Assembly (NCBI GenBank): GCA_963920635.1 | Contig: OY987307.1 | Coordinates: forward strand, 19,421,735-19,485,734 | Origin: Pseudeuparius sepicola | Lineage: Eukaryota; Arthropoda; Insecta; Coleoptera; Anthribidae | Length of the DNA stretch: 64,000 bases | Direction of reading: 5' to 3' | Shown here: one piece after another, positions 1 to 10,205 of the stretch | Position numbering within the stretch: position 1 is the stretch's first letter | Layout: the number at the start of each line of letters is the position of its first letter | Translations under genes and position numbers: made by a program | The notes under the pieces: generated by a model | What the model was told of the DNA's origin: nothing | What the model saw: the letters and a program-made list of their open reading frames with translations, nothing else | The model's database searches: none

Positions 1-439
1 TCAAAAATATTACAGAAATGTATCTAAATATTGAAACACTTACGAATTAAAATACAAAATAGGTACATGTTAAATATCAGAGAGCATATAGAGTTTCTTA
101 AATTTAGTTTACTTTACTCCTGTATATTTCTATTTTAAAGCCATATATTCGGTATTTTTATTCAGCGCCCGGAAAGTTTTTCCATGCGCTGTTTCCGTGG
201 CTTCCGTGCGCTAGCCCGAAAAACCCCATCTTTCATTATTGCTAAAGCAGATGAAAATAAGGTGTTTTCAAATAATAAATACTCCTTTTCCGAGCCACCT
301 AGACAAATTCTGTGACAAGAACCCGCTTGGTTTGAAGGTGCTGCCAAAAATCCACTGGGTCAGTTGTCAGTTCAATTCCGTGTCTTTATGCGTACGCATT
401 GTTCTATTCGTTATGATTTTACGACCTAGAGCGACATTA

Positions 440-770
440 GTCCGGGGCCCGTCCAATTAGACGCGGGCGTCCGGGCGCCGGGGGCCGCGCAGCCGACGCA
501 GCGGCGGCGCATATTTTCGCCCGTATAGGTATCGTTTGATTTTATCGGTGTATAAACAAAACCTGCCTAATGTAAAGATAAGAGAACAAAGGGGCCACAG
601 TTATAGCTAATAAAGCTGATGTTTTGAGGAGCCCGTCGCGGCGGGGTGCGGCCCGCTGCTCCTTTGCCCGCACCGACGTTCTACCTCCGAAGGTGACCGT
701 CTCCCCCCCCCCCCCCGGGTTATTTACGGCTTGACGGGCGGACCGGGCCGTATATACCCGGATTCTACTC
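440..770. other. GC-rich block with poly-C tract in omb intron
   Basis: Two CpG-containing GC-rich patches (about 440-515 and 615-760) stand out from AT-rich surroundings. One has a run of about 14 C at 703-716 followed by GGG. There are short open frames on both strands but no recognisable protein. It could be a regulatory module or a low-complexity GC island. The rest of 1-1440 shows nothing I can name. Confidence 0.3.
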
Positions 771-1442
771 AATATTATCTGTGGCTCTTTTTTTGGTTGT
801 ACGAGAAATTTTGCCTTCCAACTAAAATTGCTAGGGCGAGTGCACACGTCACAGCCGCATACAGCCGCTATCACTCGCAGTTTTACGGCGCCTTATATGG
901 TAATATGCACAAAGGACAGCAGATAATGAGACTGTTCTGCGAATTCAAACAAGTAATTCTCTGCAGAAGATATTGTTTGATTTTAAAGGCGTTTCAAGAT
1001 TTTTTTTTTGTGAACATCCCGTATTTATTGGTCCTGGCGGTTCCCAGAAAAAACGCTTGATTTCTCTCTGTCTCACACGAGGTTTCACAGTAAAAACAAC
1101 ACCTGATTTTTTTTGTTAAATCATTGTTTTTACTAGTTTTATTTGTATTTTTTATTTACAACCAGAAATTGACTTGTAGTGTCATTTACATAACATTAAT
1201 ACCTCTAGGAATTACAAGATATTCCATGATTCCTATTTATTACTCCCTTTTATAATATTACTTATTTATAGGTTCATATGTCTTACATGCATGGCATGGC
1301 CGCCGGCAGGGGGGTCAAGGGGGGTCGGCTGACCCTCCCTGGTTTGAATATTACCTGATTGAATTCAAAATTGACTAAATCGATAACAGATCGATAACGA
1401 CTAAACCGACAATCGTCGAACTTGATCATCTCATCTCCCATA

Positions 1443-1980
1443 CCTATAGTCAAATTATTTTAAGAAGTCCTTACTGGGACTGTCAATTGGTAATTTCGAT
1501 ATCCTAAGTTGGCCTCAATGCAGCAAAAAATCCAACCGGGTCATAAGTTCAGGTCAGTAACGAGCCCATTTGCACTAATAACACGAAATGGAACAAGAAC
1601 AAGGACAACACAGATAACGGTAAAATTCACTGTCACTTTGACACACCGCCCATAGACGCTGCCGAAAGCAGCTGATTATACCAAAATACCAAAATGAAAA
1701 GTGTTTCCATAGCGTTTGAAATTATTATTAAAATGAGTTGTGGTCATAGTTATTTTTATTTATAGCGATATAATCGTGATTGCAATAGGGTTTTTATTTT
1801 ATTATGTTATTTTTTTCGTATCACTTGGGTAACTTTTCACATCATAAATCAATGAGTGACGTCATTAACTATTTGAGACACATTCTACCAATGTTATACC
1901 AATGGTCAACAGAAAATTCCTAGGGATTTTGTGGAGAATGTCATCTGACAAAATCGGGACTTCTTACAGTAATCGGGGTA
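1443..1980 (-). repeat. Dispersed repeat family R1, copy 1
   Basis: This stretch matches, in reverse complement, the two halves 17915-18207 and 20349-20645. Shared landmarks include the segment around accaaaataccaaaatgaaaa, the block gagtgacgtcattaac, the block agcccatttgcac and the segment aattggtaatttc near 1487. The copies are diverged, with many substitutions and small indels, so the insertion is old. No coding region is visible. This copy is abutted by a separate MITE at 1985-2305. Confidence 0.7.
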
Positions 1981-1984
1981 TATA

Positions 1985-2305
1985 CTAAAATCGAGCAATT
2001 CTGACGCCTGGCGTAAATAAAAGCACGTGTTCGATGACGTTCCGCGAAACAAGGCGATTGGTCAACAGGCCATAAAATATCAGCCCGCCTGGCAACAGGG
2101 ACGTACTCGATCGCAAAAGTGTATTTACGGGATTTTATCTTATTGTTTTCAGCTATTTAGACACTGCTACAAATAATTTTATCGATGTTTTGAACCATTT
2201 TAATGAAGCCAAAATTTTTTTTTCAGAATATTTTGATGTATACATTTGTAAAACTAAAAATAAATAAAGGTCGTGCCTGAGTGCGTAAGAGTTGCTCGAT
2301 TTTAG
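1985..2305. mobile_element. 321-bp MITE with CTAAAATCGAGCAA ends
   Basis: Terminal inverted repeats of about 18 bp: CTAAAATCGAGCAATTCT on the left and the reverse complement of AGAGTTGCTCGATTTTAG on the right. TATA flanks both sides, consistent with a TA or TATA target duplication. The interior is non-coding, with a stretch (about 1995-2110) that is GC-richer than the rest. It is a non-autonomous DNA transposon of undetermined superfamily. The 475 bp after it (2306-2780) are AT-rich with nothing recognised. Confidence 0.75.
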
Positions 2306-2780
2306 TATAGCTACCTAAATTCCGGCAACACTGCTATATAACTATACAATAATGACTGATATACAAAAAATGTTAAAGTCATGTCGTCAAGATTATCAAT
2401 AACTAATACATTATTAGGTACAAATAGGTACCATTGATATTTTTTTGTGTGGTGGCCTAGTGTAAATATCGTTCAAAATAGATGTAGGTACATTCCAGTT
2501 TTTTAAATTATTTGTAAAGTAAAATTGCTTTGTAGAAAAAAATATTTTTCCTTGCATAAGGGCATGTAAGATTCAGTAAGTTAATGAAAATTAATGTTTT
2601 ATTACACATATACCTAATAATAATGAAATATTTAGAAAATTACTACATTTTATTTTTATGAAACAATGCATCAGGCAAAAGTAATTTTAATGTTGAAGAT
2701 AAAAGTAATTTTACCTGTACAATTTTTTACTGTGTACTGTTATTGAATTAAGTACTTACTATTCATTATAATATAATAGA

Positions 2781-3405
2781 TACAGGGTGTTCGTTTGGAA
2801 ACTTATCTCCCCCAATATCTCGCAAAATACCTACAAAAAATTAAAAAATCGCCATAACCCGTCGATTTTTGTTGAATCTTCTTCCGCGCACATTATTAAG
2901 TCACTCCTGTGTTTACCACCAACCACAACTTTCAAATGGTACTACCCCGTTTGTGCCACTTTATTTGAAAAATACTTTTTTTCTATTTCAGCATTTACCT
3001 ACTTTTTTTGCAGTTATTAAATTTATAAAAGTTATAGCTTGAAAAACTCTCTGGCAAAAATAGGATACATTGTTTTGCGTTCGAAATCAGTTTGATTTTA
3101 AAGGACGTGAGCGGTTAAGTAGAAAATTGCAGGAGGCACAAATTGAATTTATCGGCCATTTTGCCGCAGAACCAGACATATCACTATAAGAAACCTCAGA
3201 AGCACCTGTTTCTCTTGAGTCAGTGCAAAAGGTTTCGGAGCTACACAAGTTCTATCCAAGCTCCTATAGGTGCACAAGAACGTAACGAAGATGATTTCAA
3301 CAGGCTTTCCCAGTTTTGCGAAACTTTGAAGGAGAAAATCAACAGGCGGAAATTATCCATTACCAATATCTGTTTTAGCGATGAATGCATCAACATTTGA
3401 TAAAT
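2781..3405 (+). pseudogene. Tc1/mariner-like element fragment
   Basis: Begins with a TACAGGGTGTTCG terminus typical of insect DNA transposons. Further in, the frame from 3143 to 3400 ends with RLSQFCETLKEKINRRK... and NICFSDEC. That is the RxxFCE...SDE pattern around the first catalytic Asp of Tc1/mariner (IS630) transposases. The rest of the DDE domain and a matching right end are missing; no ACACCCTGTA end is found before the next element at 4199. So this is a truncated 5' and central relic. The TE class is seen; the exact family is not determined. Confidence 0.6.
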
Positions 3406-4198
3406 TAAAGACCTCATATAATTCGATGACTATTATCTACCTAAAAAGCTACTAACTTTGAGAGTGCATTAAAACTAGTTTTATGTTTATAACTTTTGTT
3501 GTTCAGTATAAATATATTTATATTTTGTGAGATATTGGTGATGATATTATAACTTTAAAGGCAAAATTTAAAGATGTGGTTAAACTTAGCGTTTAACTCT
3601 TTCAATTTGCGATCTACTATTGTATAATATTGTTCACCATGTTATCGTTCCATCATAGCAAACCTAGCTCTATGGTGGGTGGCTATTGTATTAAAAAGCA
3701 AGCTGGAAGCTGACTATTTCAATTATAATAGTGAATAATTAAGTCTCAAATTGTCAGATGTTAAAAAATCTCAAACAACCTGAGAGGAAACAGTATTATC
3801 ACCGAACATAACCGTATATAGAAGGTTCACTGGACAAAAGCGCGAATACGGCAGAGACAGTCCGATCGTCATTGCCCCTTCCTTCTCGTCTCGCTAAAAA
3901 TCATGCAAAACGCAGTTCATTTATTAGGCGGCATGTTTGCGTCTGTAATTTAAAGCCGATGTCGAGTAAACGATATTAAAGTAGCGAGCCCATCAGTGAC
4001 CCTTCTAGGTGTTATAAATATATTCGGTGGTATTTTAGTAGAACCAACCGAGACAACAATATTATTATGTATCAGTAAACTAAAATATTCATATTATAAA
4101 ATATTAGTGAATAATCACTTGTCCATTTTTCATGTAACCTTGTTTTGAATGTCATACTTTTAAAGGTAGTTTATGACCTAATTAATCTGCTCTGAAAT
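3406..4198. other. Non-coding stretch with one GC-richer block
   Basis: Positions 3406-3790 and 4020-4198 are AT-rich with nothing recognised. Positions 3790-4020 are GC-richer and look single-copy, with no open frame or repeat structure. It is a possible regulatory block of the omb intron, on composition only. Confidence 0.25.
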
Positions 4199-5502
4199 AT
4201 ACAGGGTGAGTTTTTTGACCACTATGGGGATCTCGGAAACTAGCAGAGCTAGAACAAAGGTTAAATGGGGAAAGAATTGCAGTGATTTTTTGCTATTTCA
4301 TCAGATCTCTGTAGCTCCCTTATTTCTGATTATACAGAAAAACTGTAGAGACAAAAATTGTAGATAATTTTGGGCTTAATAAGATAATCTAATCCAATTT
4401 TTATGCTGTTTGTGATTTTTGAAATATGACATAAACTTGTGTTTTTTTTTTAATGTAAATTATAGTTGGCTGTAGCTTTATCAAATCGGCCATTTTTTAA
4501 GCTTTCCAAATATATAATACTCCGTAGTTATTATAAAAAATAAAAGAGGTATGGCTAATTTTCTGATTTTTTAAAATTTGCCATGGAATATTATCATAAT
4601 TACATTCTATTTTATAATAAGACTTTAAATACTTCAAACTTTCAAATATTTTATTTTTAGCTGGTAACAAAATGTAACATAACAAAATAAAACGAAAACT
4701 ATCATGATGGAGCTCCACCATATAATTATTTGCCCGTAAGAAATTACCTAGATCAGCTCTATCCAAATAGTTTGGATAGGGAGAAATAGACCTATTTCCT
4801 GGCCGCCCCGATCCCCCGATTTTTCTGTTTTGGATTTATTTTTGTAGGGAACAGTACAAAATAAAGTACGAGACAATTGATGAAAGGCGACATATTCAGT
4901 TTTAAAAAGATGCAATATTTGTATAAATAATAATGGTGGATTGCTTGAACACCTTTTAAAATAATAATAAATTGAATTTGAGTTTTTTAATTTTTGTTTT
5001 ATTTTGTTGCATTTTGTTACCAGTTAAAAACAAAATATTAGAAAGTTTGAAGTATGTCTAATTATAAAATAGAACGTAATTATGACAATATTCCATGGCC
5101 GACTCTTTTATTCTTTATAATAACTATGCCGAGTATTATATCTTTGGAAAGATCCAAAGAGCCAACTATGATTTACATTTAAAAAAAACACAAGTTTATG
5201 TCATATCTCAAACAATATAAGTAATTGGATTAGATTATCTTATTATGTCCAAAATTATCTACAATTTTTGTTTCTACAGTTTTTCTGTATAATCAGAAAT
5301 AAAGAAGCTACGAGATCTGATGAAATAGCAAAAAATCACTCTTTTCAAAATATCTGGTGAGCCATGAACTTTTTAAAAAATCCAAAAGGGGCATTAGATT
5401 GAGCATTCAAAACCGCAATTCTTTCCCCATTTAACCATTGTTCTAGCTATGCTAGTTTCCGAGATCCCCATAGTGGTCATCGAAAAAAACCCACCTTGTA
5501 TA
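4199..5502. mobile_element. Foldback element, ACAGGGTGAGTTTTTTGACC ends
   Basis: Giant inverted repeat. The left arm runs about 4201-4690 and the right arm about 4985-5500, joined by a spacer of about 300 bp. Termini are ACAGGGTGAGTTTTTTGACC and the reverse complement of GGTCATCGAAAAAAACCCAC plus CTTGTATA. Shared landmarks include GGGGATCTCGGAAACTAGC, a block around ttacattctattttata, and CCATGGAATATT. The right arm carries an extra ~70 bp (about 5345-5415) absent from the left. The short open frames inside are by-products of the arms. Non-autonomous and probably mobilised in trans. Confidence 0.85.
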
Positions 5503-5765
5503 TGCACTATTTTTAATGAAATTTTAGGGGCACAACCAAGGGCAAGGGTACAGCAAATAGTGTGCACATCTAAAATTACGAAACTTGGTTTACATACCAG
5601 ACGTTTCTATCAGTATATGTGTATTGTACTGATTAATGATAACTTAAACAAACTTATTACTTAAAACAAAAAATATAGTGTTAGCCACATAATATAGGTA
5701 CTATACCTGTATGAGGTATGCATAATGAGCAGTATAAAGTCCCACTATATTTTCTGTCGTCTCTA

Positions 5766-5990
<225 letters not shown>

Positions 5991-7138
5991 CTAACAACAT
6001 ATATATTTCTATACGGTTAAATTAGAACTATTCTAATCTACAACTACTAGAACGGCAATATTTTAGGAATCATTTTCAAGATGGTCTTGGTATGTACTTA
6101 TTAGAATTAGTTCTCTCGTTTCTTGCAAGAATGTTTCGTTTATTTTAAGCTTTTCATAGGTGGACCAATAAATCGGCTTGTTATAACCATAGAATACATA
6201 TTGTGGTCAAGAGGTCTAAGCAAAGAAAGTTGTTTTCAAAGTCCAAATAAATTATTAATTAATTTATTATTGTGCAATATCTACAGTGGTTTCAAATTTT
6301 CTCTTTGAATTACATGTAAAGTTATTGTGTATGCTTATGTTCTCATTTGATAACGAGCTTTGTGCATCGCATAAGGGAAGTAGAAAAACAAGTAAATTTA
6401 TAGAAATTCCGAGCAATACCTAACTCAGACCTGCTTACTGAAGGATTTGCAACCCGTTGAAACATTATTTAAAATTGTATTTAAGTGTTCGAACGGGCAT
6501 GTTAAGTAGATTTTTTTTGGTTGCCCACACTTGAAACACTTATAACCCGTTTGTCAACGCGGTTAAGTACGTCCGTCTAGTTTTTTAATAACAACATGCA
6601 ACAATGTTAATAATCTACATAAGTTACACTACAAGTTACTTAATTTTCATTTGTGAAGAAATAACGATTTCACATGTCCAACTTTTTCGACTAAGCTCGT
6701 GGTGATTTTTTCGCATATTAGCGTAGATAGCGGTCTCATTTAAAAATAATGAAGTAACCGATAATCCACGGTGAAAATTTTCAAGACCACTATCGGCGTC
6801 ACACTATGCATTTCATTATTTTTAATAAGTCGGCTTATTCGCAACGGCGCTACATTGTTATTTCTTCTTTTATCTCCCTACAAACGCATGCTTCGTGCTC
6901 CTTTGAAACACTAAACACTTCGGGCATTTGCTTTCAAAAAACAATTCACCGCGACTTTCAAAAACAAACACCCGAAAACCAAACGGCCACCCCGAACGAC
7001 AAAACATATATGGTAATATGTACACACGGTCGAACCATATAACACAATTTAGACCAATAATAGGTGTTACTCAACACTAAGTGATCGACACACTTCCGTT
7101 TTGTGAGAAACAACTATGGGAAGATTTACAAAAAAAAC

Positions 7139-7479
7139 ATGGAAGACACGTTTTCTATTATACTTAAATTTGTAGCGCCGGAGCTAAAATTTTTCTTTGC
7201 CTTGGAACTACTTTGATAACTTGTAGGTATGGGGAGAAAACAGATACCTATGCAATGGAAAAAGTCTTCAAAAATGGCAGAATAACCATGTACCACGACA
7301 ACCTGTCGCAATTGATTTCTCTCAAAATAGACTTTGGTAATTTTGAAAATTTGGCAAAAAATCCCGCTACAACAACTTTCAAACTTAAATTTTGGAGCGA
7401 AAACAAATTAAATCAGATAAATTGTAATGTCTTAGAATTCTTAAGACTCGATACTAACTTGCGTTATATTTTAATTTAA
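7139..7479 (+). pseudogene. Unassigned short reading frame, possibly frameshifted
   Basis: An ATG at 7139 opens MEDTFSIILKFVAPELKFFF... and stops at about 7215. In another frame, from about 7213 to 7479, a frame continues with YGEKTDTYAMEKVFKNGRIT, then MYHDNLSQLISLKIDFGNF, ending at a TAA. The residue composition looks protein-like: charged and hydrophobic residues alternate with few low-complexity runs. One shift near 7213 would connect the two parts. I do not recognise the product. It may be a relic of a transposon ORF or chance. Confidence 0.2.
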
Positions 7480-7849
7480 TAGTTATTAGTTTTTATATAA
7501 AATTCTATGCAAAATATTTTGTTGTAGCGTGCGAAATTTCAACAATGGTTCTAAGAGTCTATGTGCAGCTTTGTCTATGCTAAAGTCGATATGGGCAATA
7601 TTCCCCTAAAATTTTTCCAAGATGATGGAACTTCCAGTTATATCTACCGGAAATTGATGATATTTGTTTATTTAAATAGCATACCCTATATATTATTTCA
7701 TTTGTAGATTCTAAGCAAAATTCTACACATTCCCTGTGTAATATCCTTATACCAAAGTATCACCGTTCATTTACATACTTTAAATTTTATGTCAAAAATG
7801 ACGTTTGCATGCCTAAACATAACCATTAATTTCACATGAAGTCCTTTAT

Positions 7850-8099
7850 TATTAATTTGGGGTTGGTTTCCTTGTAAAAGAAGATCTACTTTCGTGGACT
7901 GTGATGATATTTTGATAGTTAAAAGTCATTTTTTCAAATAGAAACAACCTATTTCTATAATTTTATCTTATTTTGCATTTAGAACAAGGGTGAATTTGTA
8001 TAAGGTTGCCTATTTCAAAATGCTGCCAAATTTTCAAAAATTTCAATCTATTTTCAGAGAAATCGAACGCGGCAGTTCGTCGTAGGACACCCTATATAT
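7850..8099. mobile_element. Truncated transposon right end (GGACACCCTATA)
   Basis: Ends at about 8083-8095 in GGACACCCTATA, the inverse of the TATAGGGTGTCC-type terminus common in insect Tc1/mariner-like and foldback elements. The segment preceding it (gaaatcgaacgcggcagttc) is typical subterminal sequence. No matching left end was found upstream, so the left boundary is a guess. Confidence 0.4.
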
Positions 8100-8303
8100 A
8101 AGCAGATGGTTTCCTTGAATATTTTTTGTATTATATCATAGATAGTGTTGTAGAGAAAGAATGCACTCACTTATGCAAATTATTAAAAAAAGTGCGACTA
8201 CTTAATATTTACAATGAAGGGAAAGCTCCTAAATTGAAAAACAAACATTTCTATTTAATTTGCTTCATACACTGTGATGCCATTATAAATGTAGAGTTTC
8301 AGA

Positions 8304-8789
8304 TATACAGTGTGTCTCCGGATTGTTTGGACGACTCTTGTAAATGACAGAAAAAAATCGAGTATTTTACCTTTTGGGGTTCAGCCCTGCTTGGTTTGAA
8401 ACTAATTTGTGGCAATTTTACTTTCGAAAAATCAAGTATGTTTTGTACATTTTGAAAAAAGTATTTTTTACATCAGTAAAGTGCTCTTTTTGTAGGCTTT
8501 ACAACAAAATGTTATTAAGGAAACTTGTTGAGAATGAATGAGGGTAGGTTTACTGATGTAAAAAATAGAAGTAAAGTGCTTTTTTGTAGGTTCTACGATA
8601 AAATTTAATTAAGGGAACTTGTTCAGAATGAAAAACTGAGTAGAATTGCAAAATTTCAAATTTCCAAAGCATACTTGATTTTTCGAAAGTAAAAAAAAGC
8701 CAAGCAGGGCTGAACCCAAAAAGATCATTTGTAGAAATGTAAATGTCATTTACAAGAGTCGTCCAAACAATCCGGGGACACACCGTATA
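8304..8789. mobile_element. Foldback MITE, TACAGTGTGTCTCCGG ends
   Basis: About 485 bp. The termini TATACAGTGTGTCTCCGGAT and ATCCGGGGACACACCGTATA are inverted, and both arms carry TTGTTTGGACGACTCTTGTA or its reverse complement. The interior also has a pair of diverged direct repeats (about 8470-8545 and 8560-8630) around TAAAGTGCTyTTTTTGTAGG and GGAACTTGTT. No coding capacity. Confidence 0.85.
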
Positions 8790-9443
8790 TATTTTACATT
8801 TTATGGGTATATATCTGGCCAATGTTGATTAAAAAAATAATAATATGCAGTGTCCTCTAAAAAGCTCCTATCGTAGGGGGGATTTTTTATAAATGACTTA
8901 TTTTTAAATTTAACCCTATAGGCATATCTACTTTTTGCTCTATAAGAAAGATTAAAATTGACCCACTCAAATGTGGTCACGTGATTTGGACTCATTTGTT
9001 AAAATTTCAAAAAACTTTTACTTGTTCGTGTAGTTGTTTCTCTTCCAATTTTACATACCTAAGTGTAAATTTTTTAACATATTTATGACATTTCTGAAAA
9101 TTTTGAAAACTTTTGACTTTCTTTTAAAATTGAAATGGTTGTAGAGTTTAGTCTTTCACTTTAAAATTAACCGGTAAAAGGTACTCAAAGAAATAAGTAA
9201 GTACAGTAAAGGTTTTGAATATTCGTCTGAAATAAAAAAAATTGTGCTAGTTTTATGTGGTTTATCCATAAATGATGTTAAGTGTTTTTTTTACAAACCA
9301 TACTGAATGTTAATGAAGATTCGAGTGCTTCTATTTCGACGGCTGTAGTCTTTGTAGCATTTGAAAATTTAATGCAGTTTTGTCGTCTGGGGTGCCCGGA
9401 ACATCAAGAAAGGAAAAAAAACGGTATTATTCCGGGTTCTAAC

Positions 9444-9557
9444 CTGTTATGGAACTTATATCGGCAATCGTCCGCAGCCACGATGTCCATTAGCAGTATA
9501 TATTTGGATTTTTTGTCTAAGCCCGACACCCGCACTTTATAAGCAGGAAACATGCGC
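9444..9557 (-). CDS. omb: omb/Tbx2-3 T-box exon, alternative version B
   Basis: A second exon for the same T-box segment as 9611-9724, also 114 nt and in the same phase. It has one leading base, 37 codons starting [16 protein letters not shown] and ending DDCRYKFHN, then AG. The acceptor is a pyrimidine-rich ...ccattgttacag; the donor is AG|gttaga. It is uninterrupted. Compared with exon A, 29 of 37 residues are identical, and 17 of those 29 use a different codon, so silent sites have diverged while the protein has been held. Its differences (R for Q, KV for KF, KK for LK, M for L, C for Y) make it closer to the vertebrate TBX2/TBX3 version as I recall it. The AG end splices in frame to 5805-5958. 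A decayed pseudo-exon would be expected to show stops or lost splice sites; it shows neither. Confidence 0.88.
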
Positions 9558-9610
9558 CTGTAACAATGGAAAATCCGTTTCAACGATCGGTTGTTAAATT
9601 GTGACGTCAC
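9558..9610 (-). other. 53-nt spacer between the two alternative T-box exons
   Basis: In transcript order this runs from the donor of exon A (gtgacgtcac...) to the acceptor of exon B (...ttccattgttacag). At 53 nt it is near or below the usual lower limit for an intron that can hold donor, branch point and acceptor at workable distances. That would favour skipping one of the two exons. The first ten bases form the palindrome GTGACGTCAC, overlapping the exon A donor. Steric exclusion is inferred; the spacing and splice signals are seen. Confidence 0.6.
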
Positions 9611-9724
9611 CTGTTGTGGAACTTGTAGCGGTAGTCGTCGGCCGCCACGATGTCCAGCAGAAGGATGTACTTGGCCTTCAGGTCGAGACCGGACACCCGG
9701 AATTTCATCTGCGGGAACATTTGC
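9611..9724 (-). CDS. omb: omb/Tbx2-3 T-box exon, alternative version A
   Basis: Internal exon of a minus-strand T-box transcription factor that binds DNA in the nucleus. The frame reads one leading base, then 37 codons beginning [14 protein letters not shown] and ending DDYRYKFHN, then two trailing bases (AG). The acceptor has a strong pyrimidine tract ending ctag; the donor is AG|gtgacg. This is the N-terminal part of the T-box, following the GR of the GR(R/Q)MFP motif. From memory the wording ([16 protein letters not shown]) matches Drosophila omb rather than vertebrate Tbx2/3. The trailing AG joins in frame to the T CGA TGG at the start of the exon at 5805-5958, giving HNSRW. The G+C content is higher than in exon B. 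Only 53 nt separates it from exon B, which encodes the same segment, so the two are probably used alternatively. The preceding exon (end of the VTLE...MVITKSG segment) is not in the window. Confidence 0.92.
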
Positions 9725-10205
9725 CTAGAAAAACGAGAACAACGGGGTCAGAGCGGGATTTTTGGCGGCGCTGCTTCAATCCCAGGTGGAGTGAGCTCAG
9801 GTTGGAAACCTCTGCTGGAGGCTGGTGATGTTCTACGGGTTCCTGCACCTGAATATGGGGACTACATCAAAAATATATGAAAATCAGGGTCTACTCAGAT
9901 GTAGAATCTATCTGGAAATTGTTTATTATATCCAGTGATACATTTTTGCGTGATTGGCACATTAATTTTGTCATTTTAGATAACCTTTAAAATTCTGACT
10001 AAAGTTTGATACTCTCTCTCTCTGTTTGTATGTATATAAGCACTAGATGAAATTTTTATGTGTACTGGATATAAAAAATGAGTATAAGTACATATGCCAA
10101 GTTTTTCGACTGAAGGGCATAAGTGTCTGAAAAGCCGTAGATATAAAATAGCGAAACCAGACTTGAAATAAAAAAACAAACTGCATATTCATCTCAAGTC
10201 TCTTA
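9725..10205. other. omb intron just upstream of alternative exon A
   Basis: The first ~150 bp (9725-9870) are GC-richer than the surroundings and include the polypyrimidine tract of exon A's acceptor. They could hold splicing regulatory elements for the alternative exon pair, which is inference. The remainder is AT-rich with a short CT repeat near 10012. Confidence 0.35.

Noticed and set aside
703..716. Poly-C run as a structured (i-motif or quadruplex) element
   Set aside because: A single homopolymer tract; no set of spaced C or G tracts that would support a defined structure.
9601..9880. Two plus-strand frames over the T-box exon A region
   Set aside because: Antisense shadows of exon A on the minus strand.
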